In this document: positions 7,940 to 16,215 of the stretch, one piece after another | How positions within the stretch are numbered: the first letter of the stretch is position 1 | How the letters are laid out: each line of letters opens with the position of its first letter | From: Agrobacterium larrymoorei | GTDB lineage: Bacteria > Pseudomonadota > Alphaproteobacteria > Rhizobiales > Rhizobiaceae | Reading direction: 5' to 3' | Length of the DNA: 64,000 nucleotides | NCBI RefSeq assembly: GCF_013322225.1 | Contig: NZ_JAAMFB010000027.1 | Coordinates: forward strand, 248,001-312,000 | Program-made: the position numbers and the translations under genes | The notes under the pieces: generated by a model | Seen by the model: the letters and a program-made list of their open reading frames with translations, nothing else | What the model was told of the DNA's origin: nothing | The model's database searches: none

Positions 7940-8719
7940 ATGACGGTTGAAAAGGTCGCTCTGGTGACGGGGGCGGGATCAGGCATCGGACGGGCTGCGG
8001 CTCTCGCACTTGCCAGGCGAGGCTACGCAATAGGTGCGTTGGGAAGAACAGCATCGGAACTCGATCAAGTAGTGGCAGAAATCCGGAATGCCGGAGGGTC
8101 GGCGAAGACATTGCTGGCCGATGTGTCGGATGAGAAGACGATGGGGGAAGCGGTCGATCTTCTGATCGAAACTTTCGGTAGACTTGACGTCGTCGTCGCG
8201 AATGCCGGTATCAATGGTGTTTGGGCTCCCATAGATGATCTAAAACCTGAGGAGTGGGACCAGACGATAGCGGTCAATCTTCGTGGCACCTATCTCACTA
8301 TGCACAAGACAGTGCCGCATATGAAGGCTGGCAGAAGCGGATCGATCATCATTATATCATCTATCAATGGAACGCGCACTTTTACTTCGCCGGGAGCAAC
8401 CGCATACTCCGCGACCAAGGCTGCGCAGCTTGCGATGGCGCAGCAATTGGCGCTGGAGCTTGGGCAACATGGTATCCGGGTCAACGCCATATGTCCGGGA
8501 GCTATCGATACCGAAATAGACGACAACACCGATATTCGCGCCAGACATGAAACTGAAATTCCGGTAAACTGGCCAAATGGTGAAATTCCGATAAGTGGTG
8601 GGAAAGCGGGTTCAAGCGAGGACGTGGCTGATCTGGTGGTTTTTCTCGCCAGTGACGCGTCGCGTCATATTACCGGCACTCCGATATGGATCGATGGCGG
8701 GCAGGGCCTGCTGCGGTAA
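7940..8719 (+). CDS. SDR family NAD(P)-dependent oxidoreductase
   Basis: A classical short-chain dehydrogenase/reductase of 259 residues. The cofactor loop is TGAGSGIGRAAA near residue 11, NAGI sits near residue 90, the active-site Ser is in IIISSINGTR and the Tyr-Lys pair in YSATKAA near residue 155, followed by CPGAIDTE. The reaction is alcohol/ketone interconversion; the substrate is unknown. GGAG lies 8 nt before the ATG. The gene stands alone, with a candidate stress promoter upstream and a terminator after it. Confidence 0.93.
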   Translation: MTVEKVALVTGAGSGIGRAAALALARRGYAIGALGRTASELDQVVAEIRNAGGSAKTLLADVSDEKTMGEAVDLLIETFGRLDVVVANAGINGVWAPIDDLKPEEWDQTIAVNLRGTYLTMHKTVPHMKAGRSGSIIIISSINGTRTFTSPGATAYSATKAAQLAMAQQLALELGQHGIRVNAICPGAIDTEIDDNTDIRARHETEIPVNWPNGEIPISGGKAGSSEDVADLVVFLASDASRHITGTPIWIDGGQGLLR

Positions 8720-8786
8720 TGCAGCTCACTTCCTTGTGTTCGTATGATTAACGAACTCGTAACGTAAATTCACGACTCTTTGTCCA

Positions 8787-8825
8787 GAAGGGTGGTTGCC
8801 GTCATGCGGCCACCTTCTTTATTTA
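8787..8825 (+). terminator. Rho-independent terminator after the SDR gene
   Basis: GAAGGGTGG pairs with CCACCTTC (one bulged G) across a loop of about 14 nt, and TTCTTTATTT follows. It separates the SDR gene from the transpeptidase gene at 8860. Confidence 0.65.
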
Positions 8826-8859
8826 CAAAACCGCATAGAGAGACGGGCAAAGACATTCC

Positions 8860-9915
8860 ATGAGCAGTTCCATATTTTCCGGTTTCGTTTCCGCGAGGCT
8901 TCGGGGCATCTTGAGCTTATCGTTGAAAGCCGCTGCGACCATCGTGGTGTGCGCAAGCCTTGCCGCGTGTACATCCATGGGTCTGGACAGCGTGACGAAA
9001 GAGGCCCCCAAGCTTTCTTCGAAGATGGTCGCGTCCATGTCGGCTAAAGGCATGAAGCCGGAGAGCCCGGTTCTGGTACGGATTTTCAAGCAGGAAAGTG
9101 AACTGGAAGTCTGGAAGGTAGACAAGAGTGGCGCGTACGCTCTGTTCAAGACCTATCCCATGTGCCGCTGGTCCGGAAAGCTAGGTCCTAAAACCAAGAG
9201 TGGTGACAGACAGGCACCGGAAGGCTTTTATCACGTCTCGGCAGGGATGCTGAACCCGAACTCTCAATATTACGTGTCTTTCAATCTCGGTTATCCCAAC
9301 AGGCTCGAGTCAGCGCTGGGTTACACCGGCGAGGCGTTGATGGTGCATGGCGCCTGTTCGTCCTCCGGCTGTTATGCCATGACCGACCAGCAGGTCGGCG
9401 AAATCTATGCCATCGTGGAGCGGGCATTAAAGGGCGGGCAGGATCGTTTCCAAGTCCAGGCCTATCCCTTCCGCATGACGGCGAAGAACATGGCGCGCTA
9501 TAAGGATGATCCGAATTTCGGCTATTGGCGCACTCTGAAGGAAGGCTACGACTATTTCGAAGTGACAAAGCGCCAGCCGAAGGTTTCCGTCTGCGGTCGC
9601 CGCTACGTGTTCAATTCGGAGTTCGCAGGTGGCGAGCCTGCTGATCCACTTGCAGCCTGCCCGCCGGTGGTAAACCAGCCCGACCCGCTTATTGCCGCGA
9701 AGCTCACGGCTGAAAAACAAAAGCTTGATGTCGCCGTGATCGAGGGAACTTCGAGTGCCTTGAGCGCTTATGTCGATGGCGGAATGCACCCAAGCTTCCG
9801 CGCTATTCTAAAGAGCAATGGCGCAGAGAGCATGGCGAAGAAAGTTTCAGGTACGAAATACCCGATCAGCCGCCCTGACGCGGCCCTTGCCGACCCCTTC
9901 GCGGGCGCAAGATAA
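8860..9915 (+). CDS. YafK-type L,D-transpeptidase-like lipoprotein
   Basis: A cell-envelope protein of 351 residues in the YkuD catalytic family, nearest to the YafK/DpaA group that acts on peptidoglycan cross-links or on lipoprotein-peptidoglycan links. A hydrophobic N-terminal segment ends in the lipobox LAAC (Cys37), so it is probably lipid-anchored. The catalytic motif is His163 in MVHGACSSSG and Cys171 in GCYAMT. A further 170 residues beyond the catalytic core have no motif I recognise. A second L,D-transpeptidase gene follows 9 bp later, so the two are likely co-transcribed. Whether it makes or breaks links cannot be told from sequence. Confidence 0.88.
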   Translation: MSSSIFSGFVSARLRGILSLSLKAAATIVVCASLAACTSMGLDSVTKEAPKLSSKMVASMSAKGMKPESPVLVRIFKQESELEVWKVDKSGAYALFKTYPMCRWSGKLGPKTKSGDRQAPEGFYHVSAGMLNPNSQYYVSFNLGYPNRLESALGYTGEALMVHGACSSSGCYAMTDQQVGEIYAIVERALKGGQDRFQVQAYPFRMTAKNMARYKDDPNFGYWRTLKEGYDYFEVTKRQPKVSVCGRRYVFNSEFAGGEPADPLAACPPVVNQPDPLIAAKLTAEKQKLDVAVIEGTSSALSAYVDGGMHPSFRAILKSNGAESMAKKVSGTKYPISRPDAALADPFAGAR

Positions 9916-9924
9916 GCATGTGAA

Positions 9925-10671
9925 ATGAGGAAAACATTGAGTAACTACGACACCACGCGCCGGGGTTTTCTACTCGGTACGGGCGGCCTCGCAGTGACGG
10001 CGCTGGCCAGTTGCACTGCGACCTCGAGAGAAGTCGCGGTCAACGCGCCACCGAAGGCTGATCCGTTTTATGCCGAAATTTATGGTCCCAAGCCGAACGA
10101 ACAGTTTCCTCTGCCCGCAATCCCCTATGAAAAGATAGATAGGCGTCTCTACCGTCAGATGGTTGAGAATCCGACTGGCGAGCGACCCGGCACCATCGTC
10201 GTGGATACCGCCAATCATTTTCTTTATCTGACTTACGAGAACAATCAGGCCATGCGTTATGGCGTTGGTCTAGGTCGTCAGGGATTTGAGTGGTCCGGGC
10301 GCGGTGTTATTCAGTATAAACGACAGTGGCCGCGCTGGACGCCGCCAGATGAAATGATCGCGCGTCAACCGGAATTGGCTCCCTATAGCGCGGCCAATGG
10401 CGGTATGGAGCCCGGTCTGATGAACCCGCTCGGTGCCCGCGCGCTCTACATCTTCAAGGACGGAAAGGACACGATTTTTCGTCTGCACGGAAACCCTGAA
10501 TGGTGGACCATCGGCAAGTCGGTGTCGTCCGGCTGCGTGCGCTTGATCAACCAGGACATCATTGACCTTTACAATCGCGTGCCGGACGGAACGCCAATTG
10601 TGGTGACGTCGCTTGCTCCATCGCAGCCGGTCATTGCCAATGCCGCACTTCCGGGCGCTATGCCTTATTGA
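9925..10671 (+). CDS. L,D-transpeptidase (YkuD/ErfK family) with twin-arginine lipoprotein signal
   Basis: A periplasmic peptidoglycan cross-linking enzyme forming 3-3 links or anchoring outer-membrane proteins. The N-terminus has a twin-arginine motif (TTRRGFLLG, residues 10-18) and lipobox LASC (Cys30). The YkuD domain carries His188 (RLHGNPE) and the nucleophile Cys204 (SSGCVRL). The ATG at 9925 is given, but the TTG at 9937 has AGGA at a better distance and would give a signal peptide starting SNYDTTRRGF. It is co-directional with and directly behind the YafK-like gene and ends 15 bp from the convergent kinase gene. Confidence 0.93.
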   Translation: MRKTLSNYDTTRRGFLLGTGGLAVTALASCTATSREVAVNAPPKADPFYAEIYGPKPNEQFPLPAIPYEKIDRRLYRQMVENPTGERPGTIVVDTANHFLYLTYENNQAMRYGVGLGRQGFEWSGRGVIQYKRQWPRWTPPDEMIARQPELAPYSAANGGMEPGLMNPLGARALYIFKDGKDTIFRLHGNPEWWTIGKSVSSGCVRLINQDIIDLYNRVPDGTPIVVTSLAPSQPVIANAALPGAMPY

Positions 10672-10686
10672 TCTTTCGGCAGTGCC

Positions 10687-11721
10687 TCACGCCAGAGGCG
10701 CTTCCCACTGCACGCAGATGCGTGTGCCGCCATCGATAGTGGTCGAGCCTTGTTCGATATTCGCCTTCAGGCTTTGGGCCATGGCGGATATGAGCTTCGT
10801 GCCGAGACCGGTGCCGGTAGGCTTCGCTCCCGCCTTCATTCCCACGCCATCATCCTCGACGGTGAGTGTGAATTTCTCGCCCATTTTGTTCAGGCGGATA
10901 CGGATATCGCCGCGATGTACGGGATATGCGTATTTCAGCGCATTCGTCGTCAGTTCCGTCACGATGACGCCGAGAGCGACCGCCTGATCGGGCGCTGCCT
11001 TGATGGTTTCCATGTCCGTCGAAATGCGGATTTTTTCGCTGTCAGGAACGGATTTGGCAAGTTCGTTGATGATGGAAGAGAGGTAGGCGTCGAGATCGAC
11101 GACGCCCATATTGTCCGCCGTGTAGAGACTGCGATGCACTCCCGCAATAGCAGAAATACGGCTTTGCGTTTCCAAAAGCGCGGTGCGTGCCTCGTCCGTT
11201 GAGGCGGCATTCATCTGCATGCGGATCATGGCCGAAACGAGCGAAAGACTATTGGCGATGCGGTGGTTCATCTCCTTTGCCATCAGTTCCGCCCGTTCTT
11301 TCGCCTGGATGAGCAGCCGTTCCGTCTCTTCTTTTTCTTTTCTCAGCTGAAAATTCGCGCACGCCTGCTGTATCGATGTCAGCAGCAGTGGAAAGAAATC
11401 GTCCGTGACGGTTTTGATAACGTAATCAGCCGCCCCAGCCTTAAGCGCATCAATGGCGATTTGCGCTTCGCTTGCGCCGGTGACGTAGAGTACCGGTACG
11501 TTGCGGCTTTCCTCACCAATGGCATTCAGGAACTGGAGCCCAGTGCCGCTTTGAAAATAGTGATCGAGAACGACCGCGTCGAAGCGGCCTGCCTTGAATT
11601 TCTCCAGACCGAGTGAAACGGATGGCGCATGTTCCACATGTACGTCATGCCGACCGAGCACGCGAATGGCGAGCTTTGCAAGCGCAGGGTCGTCATCGAC
11701 ATAAAGTACCTGTAACGCCAT
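10687..11721 (-). CDS. Response regulator receiver - HisKA_2/HWE-type histidine kinase hybrid
   Basis: A soluble signalling protein of 344 residues. Residues 1-120 are a CheY-like receiver (LYVDDDPALA at the N-terminus, phospho-acceptor Asp in VVLDHYF, then VTGAS and YVIKT). A linking coiled coil (LRKEKEETERLLIQAKERAELMAKEM) leads to the HisKA_2 dimerisation box with phospho-His in MNHRIANSLSLV. The HATPase domain follows (ELTTNALKYAYP, VEDDGVGM, GTGLGTKLI). It has no membrane segment, so it acts on a cytoplasmic phosphorelay. It is the last gene of a three-gene two-component operon. Kinases of this group feed the PhyR/EcfG stress pathway in several alphaproteobacteria; that link is inference. 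Confidence 0.92.
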   Translation of the reverse strand: MALQVLYVDDDPALAKLAIRVLGRHDVHVEHAPSVSLGLEKFKAGRFDAVVLDHYFQSGTGLQFLNAIGEESRNVPVLYVTGASEAQIAIDALKAGAADYVIKTVTDDFFPLLLTSIQQACANFQLRKEKEETERLLIQAKERAELMAKEMNHRIANSLSLVSAMIRMQMNAASTDEARTALLETQSRISAIAGVHRSLYTADNMGVVDLDAYLSSIINELAKSVPDSEKIRISTDMETIKAAPDQAVALGVIVTELTTNALKYAYPVHRGDIRIRLNKMGEKFTLTVEDDGVGMKAGAKPTGTGLGTKLISAMAQSLKANIEQGSTTIDGGTRICVQWEAPLA

Positions 11722-11728
11722 CACGTCT

Positions 11729-12166
11729 TCATGGAACCTGTATCACGGAAAAGAAAAGACCGAGGTTTTTGATCGCGGTTGCGAATCCCTCATAATCTAC
11801 AGGCTTCGTGATATACACATTTGCGCCAAGGTCATAACACTTTTGTATTTCCGTTTCGTCGTCGGTTGTCGTCAGCACGACGACTGGAAGGCGCCTTGTG
11901 TGTTCGTTGCTCTTGATTTGCTCCAGAATCCGGATGCCGGACATATCCGGCAGGTTCAGGTCGAGCAGCACGAGAATATATCGGTCCTTGCTGACGAGGC
12001 CGTTTCGCTCTGGCCCCAAAATGTAGTCCAGCGCTTTGTTGCCGAGCGTGAACGGTACGATTTCGTTATTGACGCCTGCGCGCCGAACGTTTTTTTCGAT
12101 GAGACGCGCATGCCCCTCGTCATCCTCTATCATGACGATGGTGACTTCCTGGCCCGTGGTTTTCAT
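11729..12166 (-). CDS. Single-domain response regulator (CheY-like, Rcp1 type)
   Basis: A 145-residue stand-alone receiver with no output domain. Acidic residues are in VMIEDDEGHA, the phospho-acceptor Asp in LVLLDLNLPD, Thr in VLTTTDD and Lys in VYITKPVDYEGF. The spaced insertion (FTLGNKALDYILG...) is typical of Rcp1-like receivers that partner phytochrome or CHASE3-type kinases. Its start overlaps the stop of the upstream CHASE3 kinase (ATGA), and the receiver-kinase hybrid starts 7 bp after its stop. The three likely form one relay. Confidence 0.93.
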   Translation of the reverse strand: MKTTGQEVTIVMIEDDEGHARLIEKNVRRAGVNNEIVPFTLGNKALDYILGPERNGLVSKDRYILVLLDLNLPDMSGIRILEQIKSNEHTRRLPVVVLTTTDDETEIQKCYDLGANVYITKPVDYEGFATAIKNLGLFFSVIQVP

Positions 12167-13656
12167 ACTTCACTACCTCGCGTGATTTTTCGCAGATCCG
12201 TTGGCAAGGTCAGGTGGAACGTGCTTCCCTTGCCAAGTTCAGACGCGACCGTAATGTCTCCACCTAAATTTCTTATTAGCGACCTTACGTGAGCAAGCCC
12301 GATCCCTTCTCCGGGCTGATCCTGATCGCCCGCGCGACGGAAGAGTTCGAAAATACGCTCCAGATCGTCGTCCGCGATGCCGCGTCCGTTGTCACTGATA
12401 TCCACGCGCACGATGCCGCGTCCCTGCGGGAGGATTCGCGCGGAAAGCTTCAGCGGTCTACCGGGCATCTGGTATTTGACCGCGTTATCGAAAAGGTTGC
12501 CGAGAACCTGATCGAGCGAAATTCTGTCCGTGATGACAGTAAAGGACTGCACATCGACATTGATTTCGCCATCGACGGCGGAAACCTGATGCTGCACACT
12601 GGCCGCCGCGGTCGTCAGCAAGTCCTTCAGATCGACCTTTTCTGCCTGCAATTTACGGCGTCCATCTCGGGAAATCTTGAGGATGGCATTGATCAGCTGA
12701 TCCATCTTGCGCGTAGACGAGCGAATGAAGCCGATAGCCTCAGGCAAGTCCTGCTCTACGGCAAGCCGCGCTTCCTTGATTTGTCCTTCGGAGAGCGCTT
12801 TTCCATCAGCAAGCACGTAAGCTTCAATCGGTTTCAAAGAAGCCTCGAACTCCGAGAGGAAGCCCATGATGTTGACTAGGGGCGCTCGCAAGTCATGTGT
12901 TACGATGTAAGCGAAACGCTGGATTTCCTGATTGGCGCGTATCAGGTCTGTCGTGCGTTCGTTGACGCGTTCTTCCAGCCCCTGGTTCAGCGCGTCTACT
13001 TCCTCACGCGAGCGCATGAGTTCGCCGACATATTTAAAGATCAGAGTAATGGCACCGCCGACAACCGCGATAATGGCTACCGATCCGCCAATCGTCACCC
13101 AGCGAAGATTGCTCGCGGCGGCAAGCTGGTCGGCAACGATAATGCGCAGGCGATTATCTGTGAGCGTCTGGTATTCATCCAGTGTGCTACGGATTTGCTG
13201 CATGTAAAGAAGGCCGGTATCGTCCCGGACTATTGCAACAGCTTCGTCCGTGGCGCCGGATTTAACCAGTTCGATGGTTCTGCCGATCTCGGCCATTTTA
13301 GCCCTGATCGCCGTTTGCAAATTTGACAGGCTTGCGGTGTATTCCGGGCCGTTGTCCATGCGCTGTGAAAGTCGGGCGAGCTTCTCGTTAAGCGCGGTTT
13401 CTGCCTCTCGGTACGGGGTAAGGTACTTCTCTTCTCCGGTCAGGAGAAAGCCACGCTGGCCGGTTTCAGCATCCTGAACCGTCGTCAAAACGTCCAGAAT
13501 AGATGCACGCACGCGACGGAGTTCAGCGGTTTCCTGGGAGTAGCGATCATTCGCCTGCACGAGCCATAACGATGCGCCCACCATGCCGATGAGAAGCGCC
13601 ACGCCCAGTCCCAGCATGATCAACGTTCGGCGAACGAAGGGAGACAATTTTACCAA
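12163..13656 (-). CDS. Membrane sensor histidine kinase with CHASE3 domain
   Basis: An inner-membrane sensor kinase. After a first membrane helix (LIMLGLGVALLIGMVGASLWL) comes a periplasmic CHASE3 domain with the hallmark VQDAETGQRGFLLTG, then a second helix (VTIGGSVAIIAVVGGAITLIF). HisKA (YIVTHDLRAPLVNIMGFL) and HATPase (LFDNAVKY, DNGRGIAD, GEGIGLAHV) complete it. The start is uncertain: the TTG at 13656 has AGGA 5 nt before it and is used here. A longer frame begins with TTG at 13716, and the first ATG is inside the membrane helix. Ligand unknown. Confidence 0.9.
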   Translation of the reverse strand: MVKLSPFVRRTLIMLGLGVALLIGMVGASLWLVQANDRYSQETAELRRVRASILDVLTTVQDAETGQRGFLLTGEEKYLTPYREAETALNEKLARLSQRMDNGPEYTASLSNLQTAIRAKMAEIGRTIELVKSGATDEAVAIVRDDTGLLYMQQIRSTLDEYQTLTDNRLRIIVADQLAAASNLRWVTIGGSVAIIAVVGGAITLIFKYVGELMRSREEVDALNQGLEERVNERTTDLIRANQEIQRFAYIVTHDLRAPLVNIMGFLSEFEASLKPIEAYVLADGKALSEGQIKEARLAVEQDLPEAIGFIRSSTRKMDQLINAILKISRDGRRKLQAEKVDLKDLLTTAAASVQHQVSAVDGEINVDVQSFTVITDRISLDQVLGNLFDNAVKYQMPGRPLKLSARILPQGRGIVRVDISDNGRGIADDDLERIFELFRRAGDQDQPGEGIGLAHVRSLIRNLGGDITVASELGKGSTFHLTLPTDLRKITRGSEV

Positions 13657-13789
13657 CGAATTCCTCAGCGATTTTAAAATGAATGTGGAAGAGCGTATGT
13701 AGACCTGTTTATGCAAGTTTCCGAATATTTTCCACTGCCCGCGCGGGTTTTACACGATAAGTATCTCTTGTTGTTGCCATAGGTTCGCT

Positions 13790-13814
13790 GGAACTAATTT
13801 CACAGTCATATGTT
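13790..13814 (+). promoter_or_regulatory. Candidate EcfG/RpoE2 promoter upstream of the small exported protein
   Basis: GGAAC at 13790-13794, 16 nt, then TGTT at 13811-13814 (GGAAC-N18-TT). One base off the CGTT form. Transcription would start near 13821, before the ATG at 13846. Confidence 0.5.
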
Positions 13815-13845
13815 GTTTCTCCAACGATTTAGCCCGATGGAGAGA

Positions 13846-14160
13846 ATGATGAACCGGTTCGCCTGGAGTGCTGCCGCCTGCTTACTTTTGACTGGCACCA
13901 CGATAGCGATGGCGCAAAATTTTGAGGTTAGTAGCTTGGAAAGCAAACGCCCAGCCGAGCTTGGCGCCAGCCTTAAGAAAGCCGAGTCGCATACCTCGCA
14001 GGCGCAGTATATCATCGATGTTTCAGGCAGGCGTGTTCGAATGGTGGGACCACGTTTCTATCCTGAAAGCAACAAGGACATTGAGCTTATCGGTCGAGCT
14101 GATGCATTGCAGAGAGAGGCCGTGCGACTGGAAGCATCGCTTCCGCCCGACAATAACTAA
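13846..14160 (+). CDS. Small exported hypothetical protein
   Basis: A protein of 105 residues with a clear Sec signal peptide (MMNRFAWSAAACLLLTG... cut after AMAQ). The mature part is hydrophilic and of no family I recognise; it contains VSGRRVRMVGPRFYPE and ends in acidic and basic residues. GGAGAGA lies just before two consecutive ATGs (13846 and 13849), either of which may be used; the longer frame from 13810 is unlikely. A candidate stress promoter is upstream, and the LtrA gene begins 30 bp after its stop, so they may share a transcript. Confidence 0.65.
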   Translation: MMNRFAWSAAACLLLTGTTIAMAQNFEVSSLESKRPAELGASLKKAESHTSQAQYIIDVSGRRVRMVGPRFYPESNKDIELIGRADALQREAVRLEASLPPDNN

Positions 14161-14190
14161 TATTTGCCGCATATCAGGGGTAACGGCGGG

Positions 14191-15387
14191 ATGGACACCA
14201 AGGATACGCGCGTCGCGGGGAGACACGACCTTATTCGCCGTGAGGATGAAGACACCGGGAAGGCAACGTTTCCAGAGCTTTTCTTCGACCTCGTATTCGT
14301 GTTCGCACTCATCCAGCTTTCCGAGACACTAACAAAGGATTTCGGACCTACAGCCTTGTTAGAGGCTGGCATACTCGTGCTCGCGTTATGGTGGCTGTGG
14401 GTGCACACCACCTGGCTTACCAACCTCCTCGATACCGAGCGCGGTCCGGTCAGGATGTTGCTTTTTGCGATGATGTTCGGTGGCGTTTTGCTGGCCATTG
14501 CGTTGCCAAAGGCGTTTTCTGAACAGGGGCTGATTTTCGCTGCGATCTATAGCGTCATGCAGCTGTGCCGCTCTATGTTTGGGCTTTACGTTTTCAAAGG
14601 CGTGGATCACGCAAACTCCCAGACGTTCGGACGCATCAGCATTTGGCTGGCTATTTCAGCCATTTTCTGGATCGCAGGCGGGCTGGCCGAGCAGCTTGAG
14701 TGGCGGATCGCTCTCTGGCTTGCCGCCATTGCCATCGAATACATCGCGCCGTCGCTGCGCTATCCCGTGCCGGGAATGCATGCCGCTAAAGATGAGAAGC
14801 TACATCTTTCCGGTGAGCATCTGGCAGAACGATGCGCCCTCTTCGTTATCATCTGCCTTGGCGAAACCATTCTCACGACAGGCAAGACTGCGGCTGAATA
14901 TATGAATTCCAGCCTGACGTTCGCGGTCTTCTGTTCGGCTTTCTCAAGCACGGTTTTCATGTGGTGGATTTATTTCCATCACGGGCAGGAAAAAGTTTCG
15001 GAAAAGGTGGAGGACTCAGCTGAGCCCGAGCGCATCGTGCAGTCACTCTTCAATTACGGTCATCTGCCGATCGTCGCAGGTGTCATCCTGACTGCGGTGG
15101 GTGAGGATTTTAGCCTGTCGCACAGTCAGGATTATTCGACGCTGAGAGAGGCCGCCGCAATCGTCGGCGGGCCTATCCTTTTTCTCGCTGGCAATATATG
15201 GGTTAAGGTGGCGGCTTCTTACGTACGGCCGGTCTCCCATATTGCCGGGATCGTCGTCCTGACCGTGCTGCTTCTCTTTCCGGCGATGCCGCTTTACGTG
15301 CTGCAGATAACCAGTGCTGCGACATTGTTCCTCGTAGCGCTATGGGAATATATCGCGCTCAAGAAAAGGTCGCCCGAGGTGGCATAA
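14191..15387 (+). CDS. LtrA family (low temperature requirement A) membrane protein
   Basis: An integral membrane protein of 398 residues in the LtrA family, whose biochemical role is not settled. About ten hydrophobic helices are visible. The family N-terminus FPELFFDLVFVFALIQLSE is present, as is the central ERCALFVIICLGETIL with its conserved Glu residues. The ATG at 14191 is preferred over the TTG at 14164 because of the GC-rich Shine-Dalgarno-like stretch and the charged N-terminus typical of the family. It ends 6 bp before the convergent isomerase gene. Confidence 0.88.
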   Translation: MDTKDTRVAGRHDLIRREDEDTGKATFPELFFDLVFVFALIQLSETLTKDFGPTALLEAGILVLALWWLWVHTTWLTNLLDTERGPVRMLLFAMMFGGVLLAIALPKAFSEQGLIFAAIYSVMQLCRSMFGLYVFKGVDHANSQTFGRISIWLAISAIFWIAGGLAEQLEWRIALWLAAIAIEYIAPSLRYPVPGMHAAKDEKLHLSGEHLAERCALFVIICLGETILTTGKTAAEYMNSSLTFAVFCSAFSSTVFMWWIYFHHGQEKVSEKVEDSAEPERIVQSLFNYGHLPIVAGVILTAVGEDFSLSHSQDYSTLREAAAIVGGPILFLAGNIWVKVAASYVRPVSHIAGIVVLTVLLLFPAMPLYVLQITSAATLFLVALWEYIALKKRSPEVA

Positions 15388-15393
15388 CTTTAA

Positions 15394-16215
15394 CTAGCAA
15401 GCCGTTCTGAAGCGTTCGATCACTGTCGACAAAACCTCATCAATGGGTTTGGCATTCCACGTGTGAGAAAAGATTTCTACTTCCTGCGGGCCGGTGAAGC
15501 CAGCATTTTCGATCATTCGCCGAAATGCCCTTAGATCGATTACGCCATCGCCCATCATTCCCCGGTCGTTCAACGGGTCGGTCGTGGGCACCAGCCAATC
15601 ACAGATATGATGCGCCAGGATTTGGCCGTTGCGTCCAGCTCGGGCAACCTGCTCCTCCAGTTCGGGGTCCCACCACACATGGTAGACGTCAATTGCGACA
15701 CCCGTTCCTTCGCCCAGCTTGTCGCAAAGATCGAGCGACTGCTTCAGAGTGTTGATGCACGCGCGATCAGCCGCATAGAAGGGGTGCAGAGGTTCGATTG
15801 CCAGGGGAACGCCCGCCTGTTTCGCGTAAGGCAAAAGCTCTGCGATACCGTCTTCCACCATTTGGCGTGCGCCGAAAATATCCTTCGATCCATGCGGAAG
15901 ACCGCCCACCACCAGCACAAGGCAATCGGCGTTCAAGGCGGCGGCTTCATCGACGGCGCGCCTGTTGTCTTCTATGGCGTTGCGGCGGCCTTCTGCATCA
16001 ATAGCGGGAAAGAAACCACCTCGACAATGGCCAGTCAGGCGAATGCCGTTACTGGCAACGATCCGAGCCGCCTCATCGAGCCCAATGGCGTGAACATGTT
16101 CGCGCCAGGGGGAAATCGTCGTGATGCCATGCGCAAGACACGCATCCACAAGCGCGCCGAAGGTGCCTCCTTGCTTGATGGTGGCGAAGTTGATCGAAAG
16201 ACCTTCGAGGCTCAT
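15394..16215 (-). CDS. Sugar phosphate isomerase/epimerase family TIM-barrel protein
   Basis: A 273-residue AP_endonuc_2-type TIM barrel, last gene of the TetR-governed catabolic operon. Probable metal ligands are Glu in LAIEPLHPF, Asp and His in VAIDVYHVWWD, His in LAHHICDW and Glu in QEVEIFSHTW, a four-ligand set known from epimerases such as tagatose 3-epimerase and inosose dehydratase. Its start overlaps the stop of the enolase-superfamily gene (ATGA). With dehydrogenases in the same locus it probably handles a keto-sugar or keto-polyol. Cytoplasmic; substrate unknown. Confidence 0.86.
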   Translation of the reverse strand: MSLEGLSINFATIKQGGTFGALVDACLAHGITTISPWREHVHAIGLDEAARIVASNGIRLTGHCRGGFFPAIDAEGRRNAIEDNRRAVDEAAALNADCLVLVVGGLPHGSKDIFGARQMVEDGIAELLPYAKQAGVPLAIEPLHPFYAADRACINTLKQSLDLCDKLGEGTGVAIDVYHVWWDPELEEQVARAGRNGQILAHHICDWLVPTTDPLNDRGMMGDGVIDLRAFRRMIENAGFTGPQEVEIFSHTWNAKPIDEVLSTVIERFRTAC

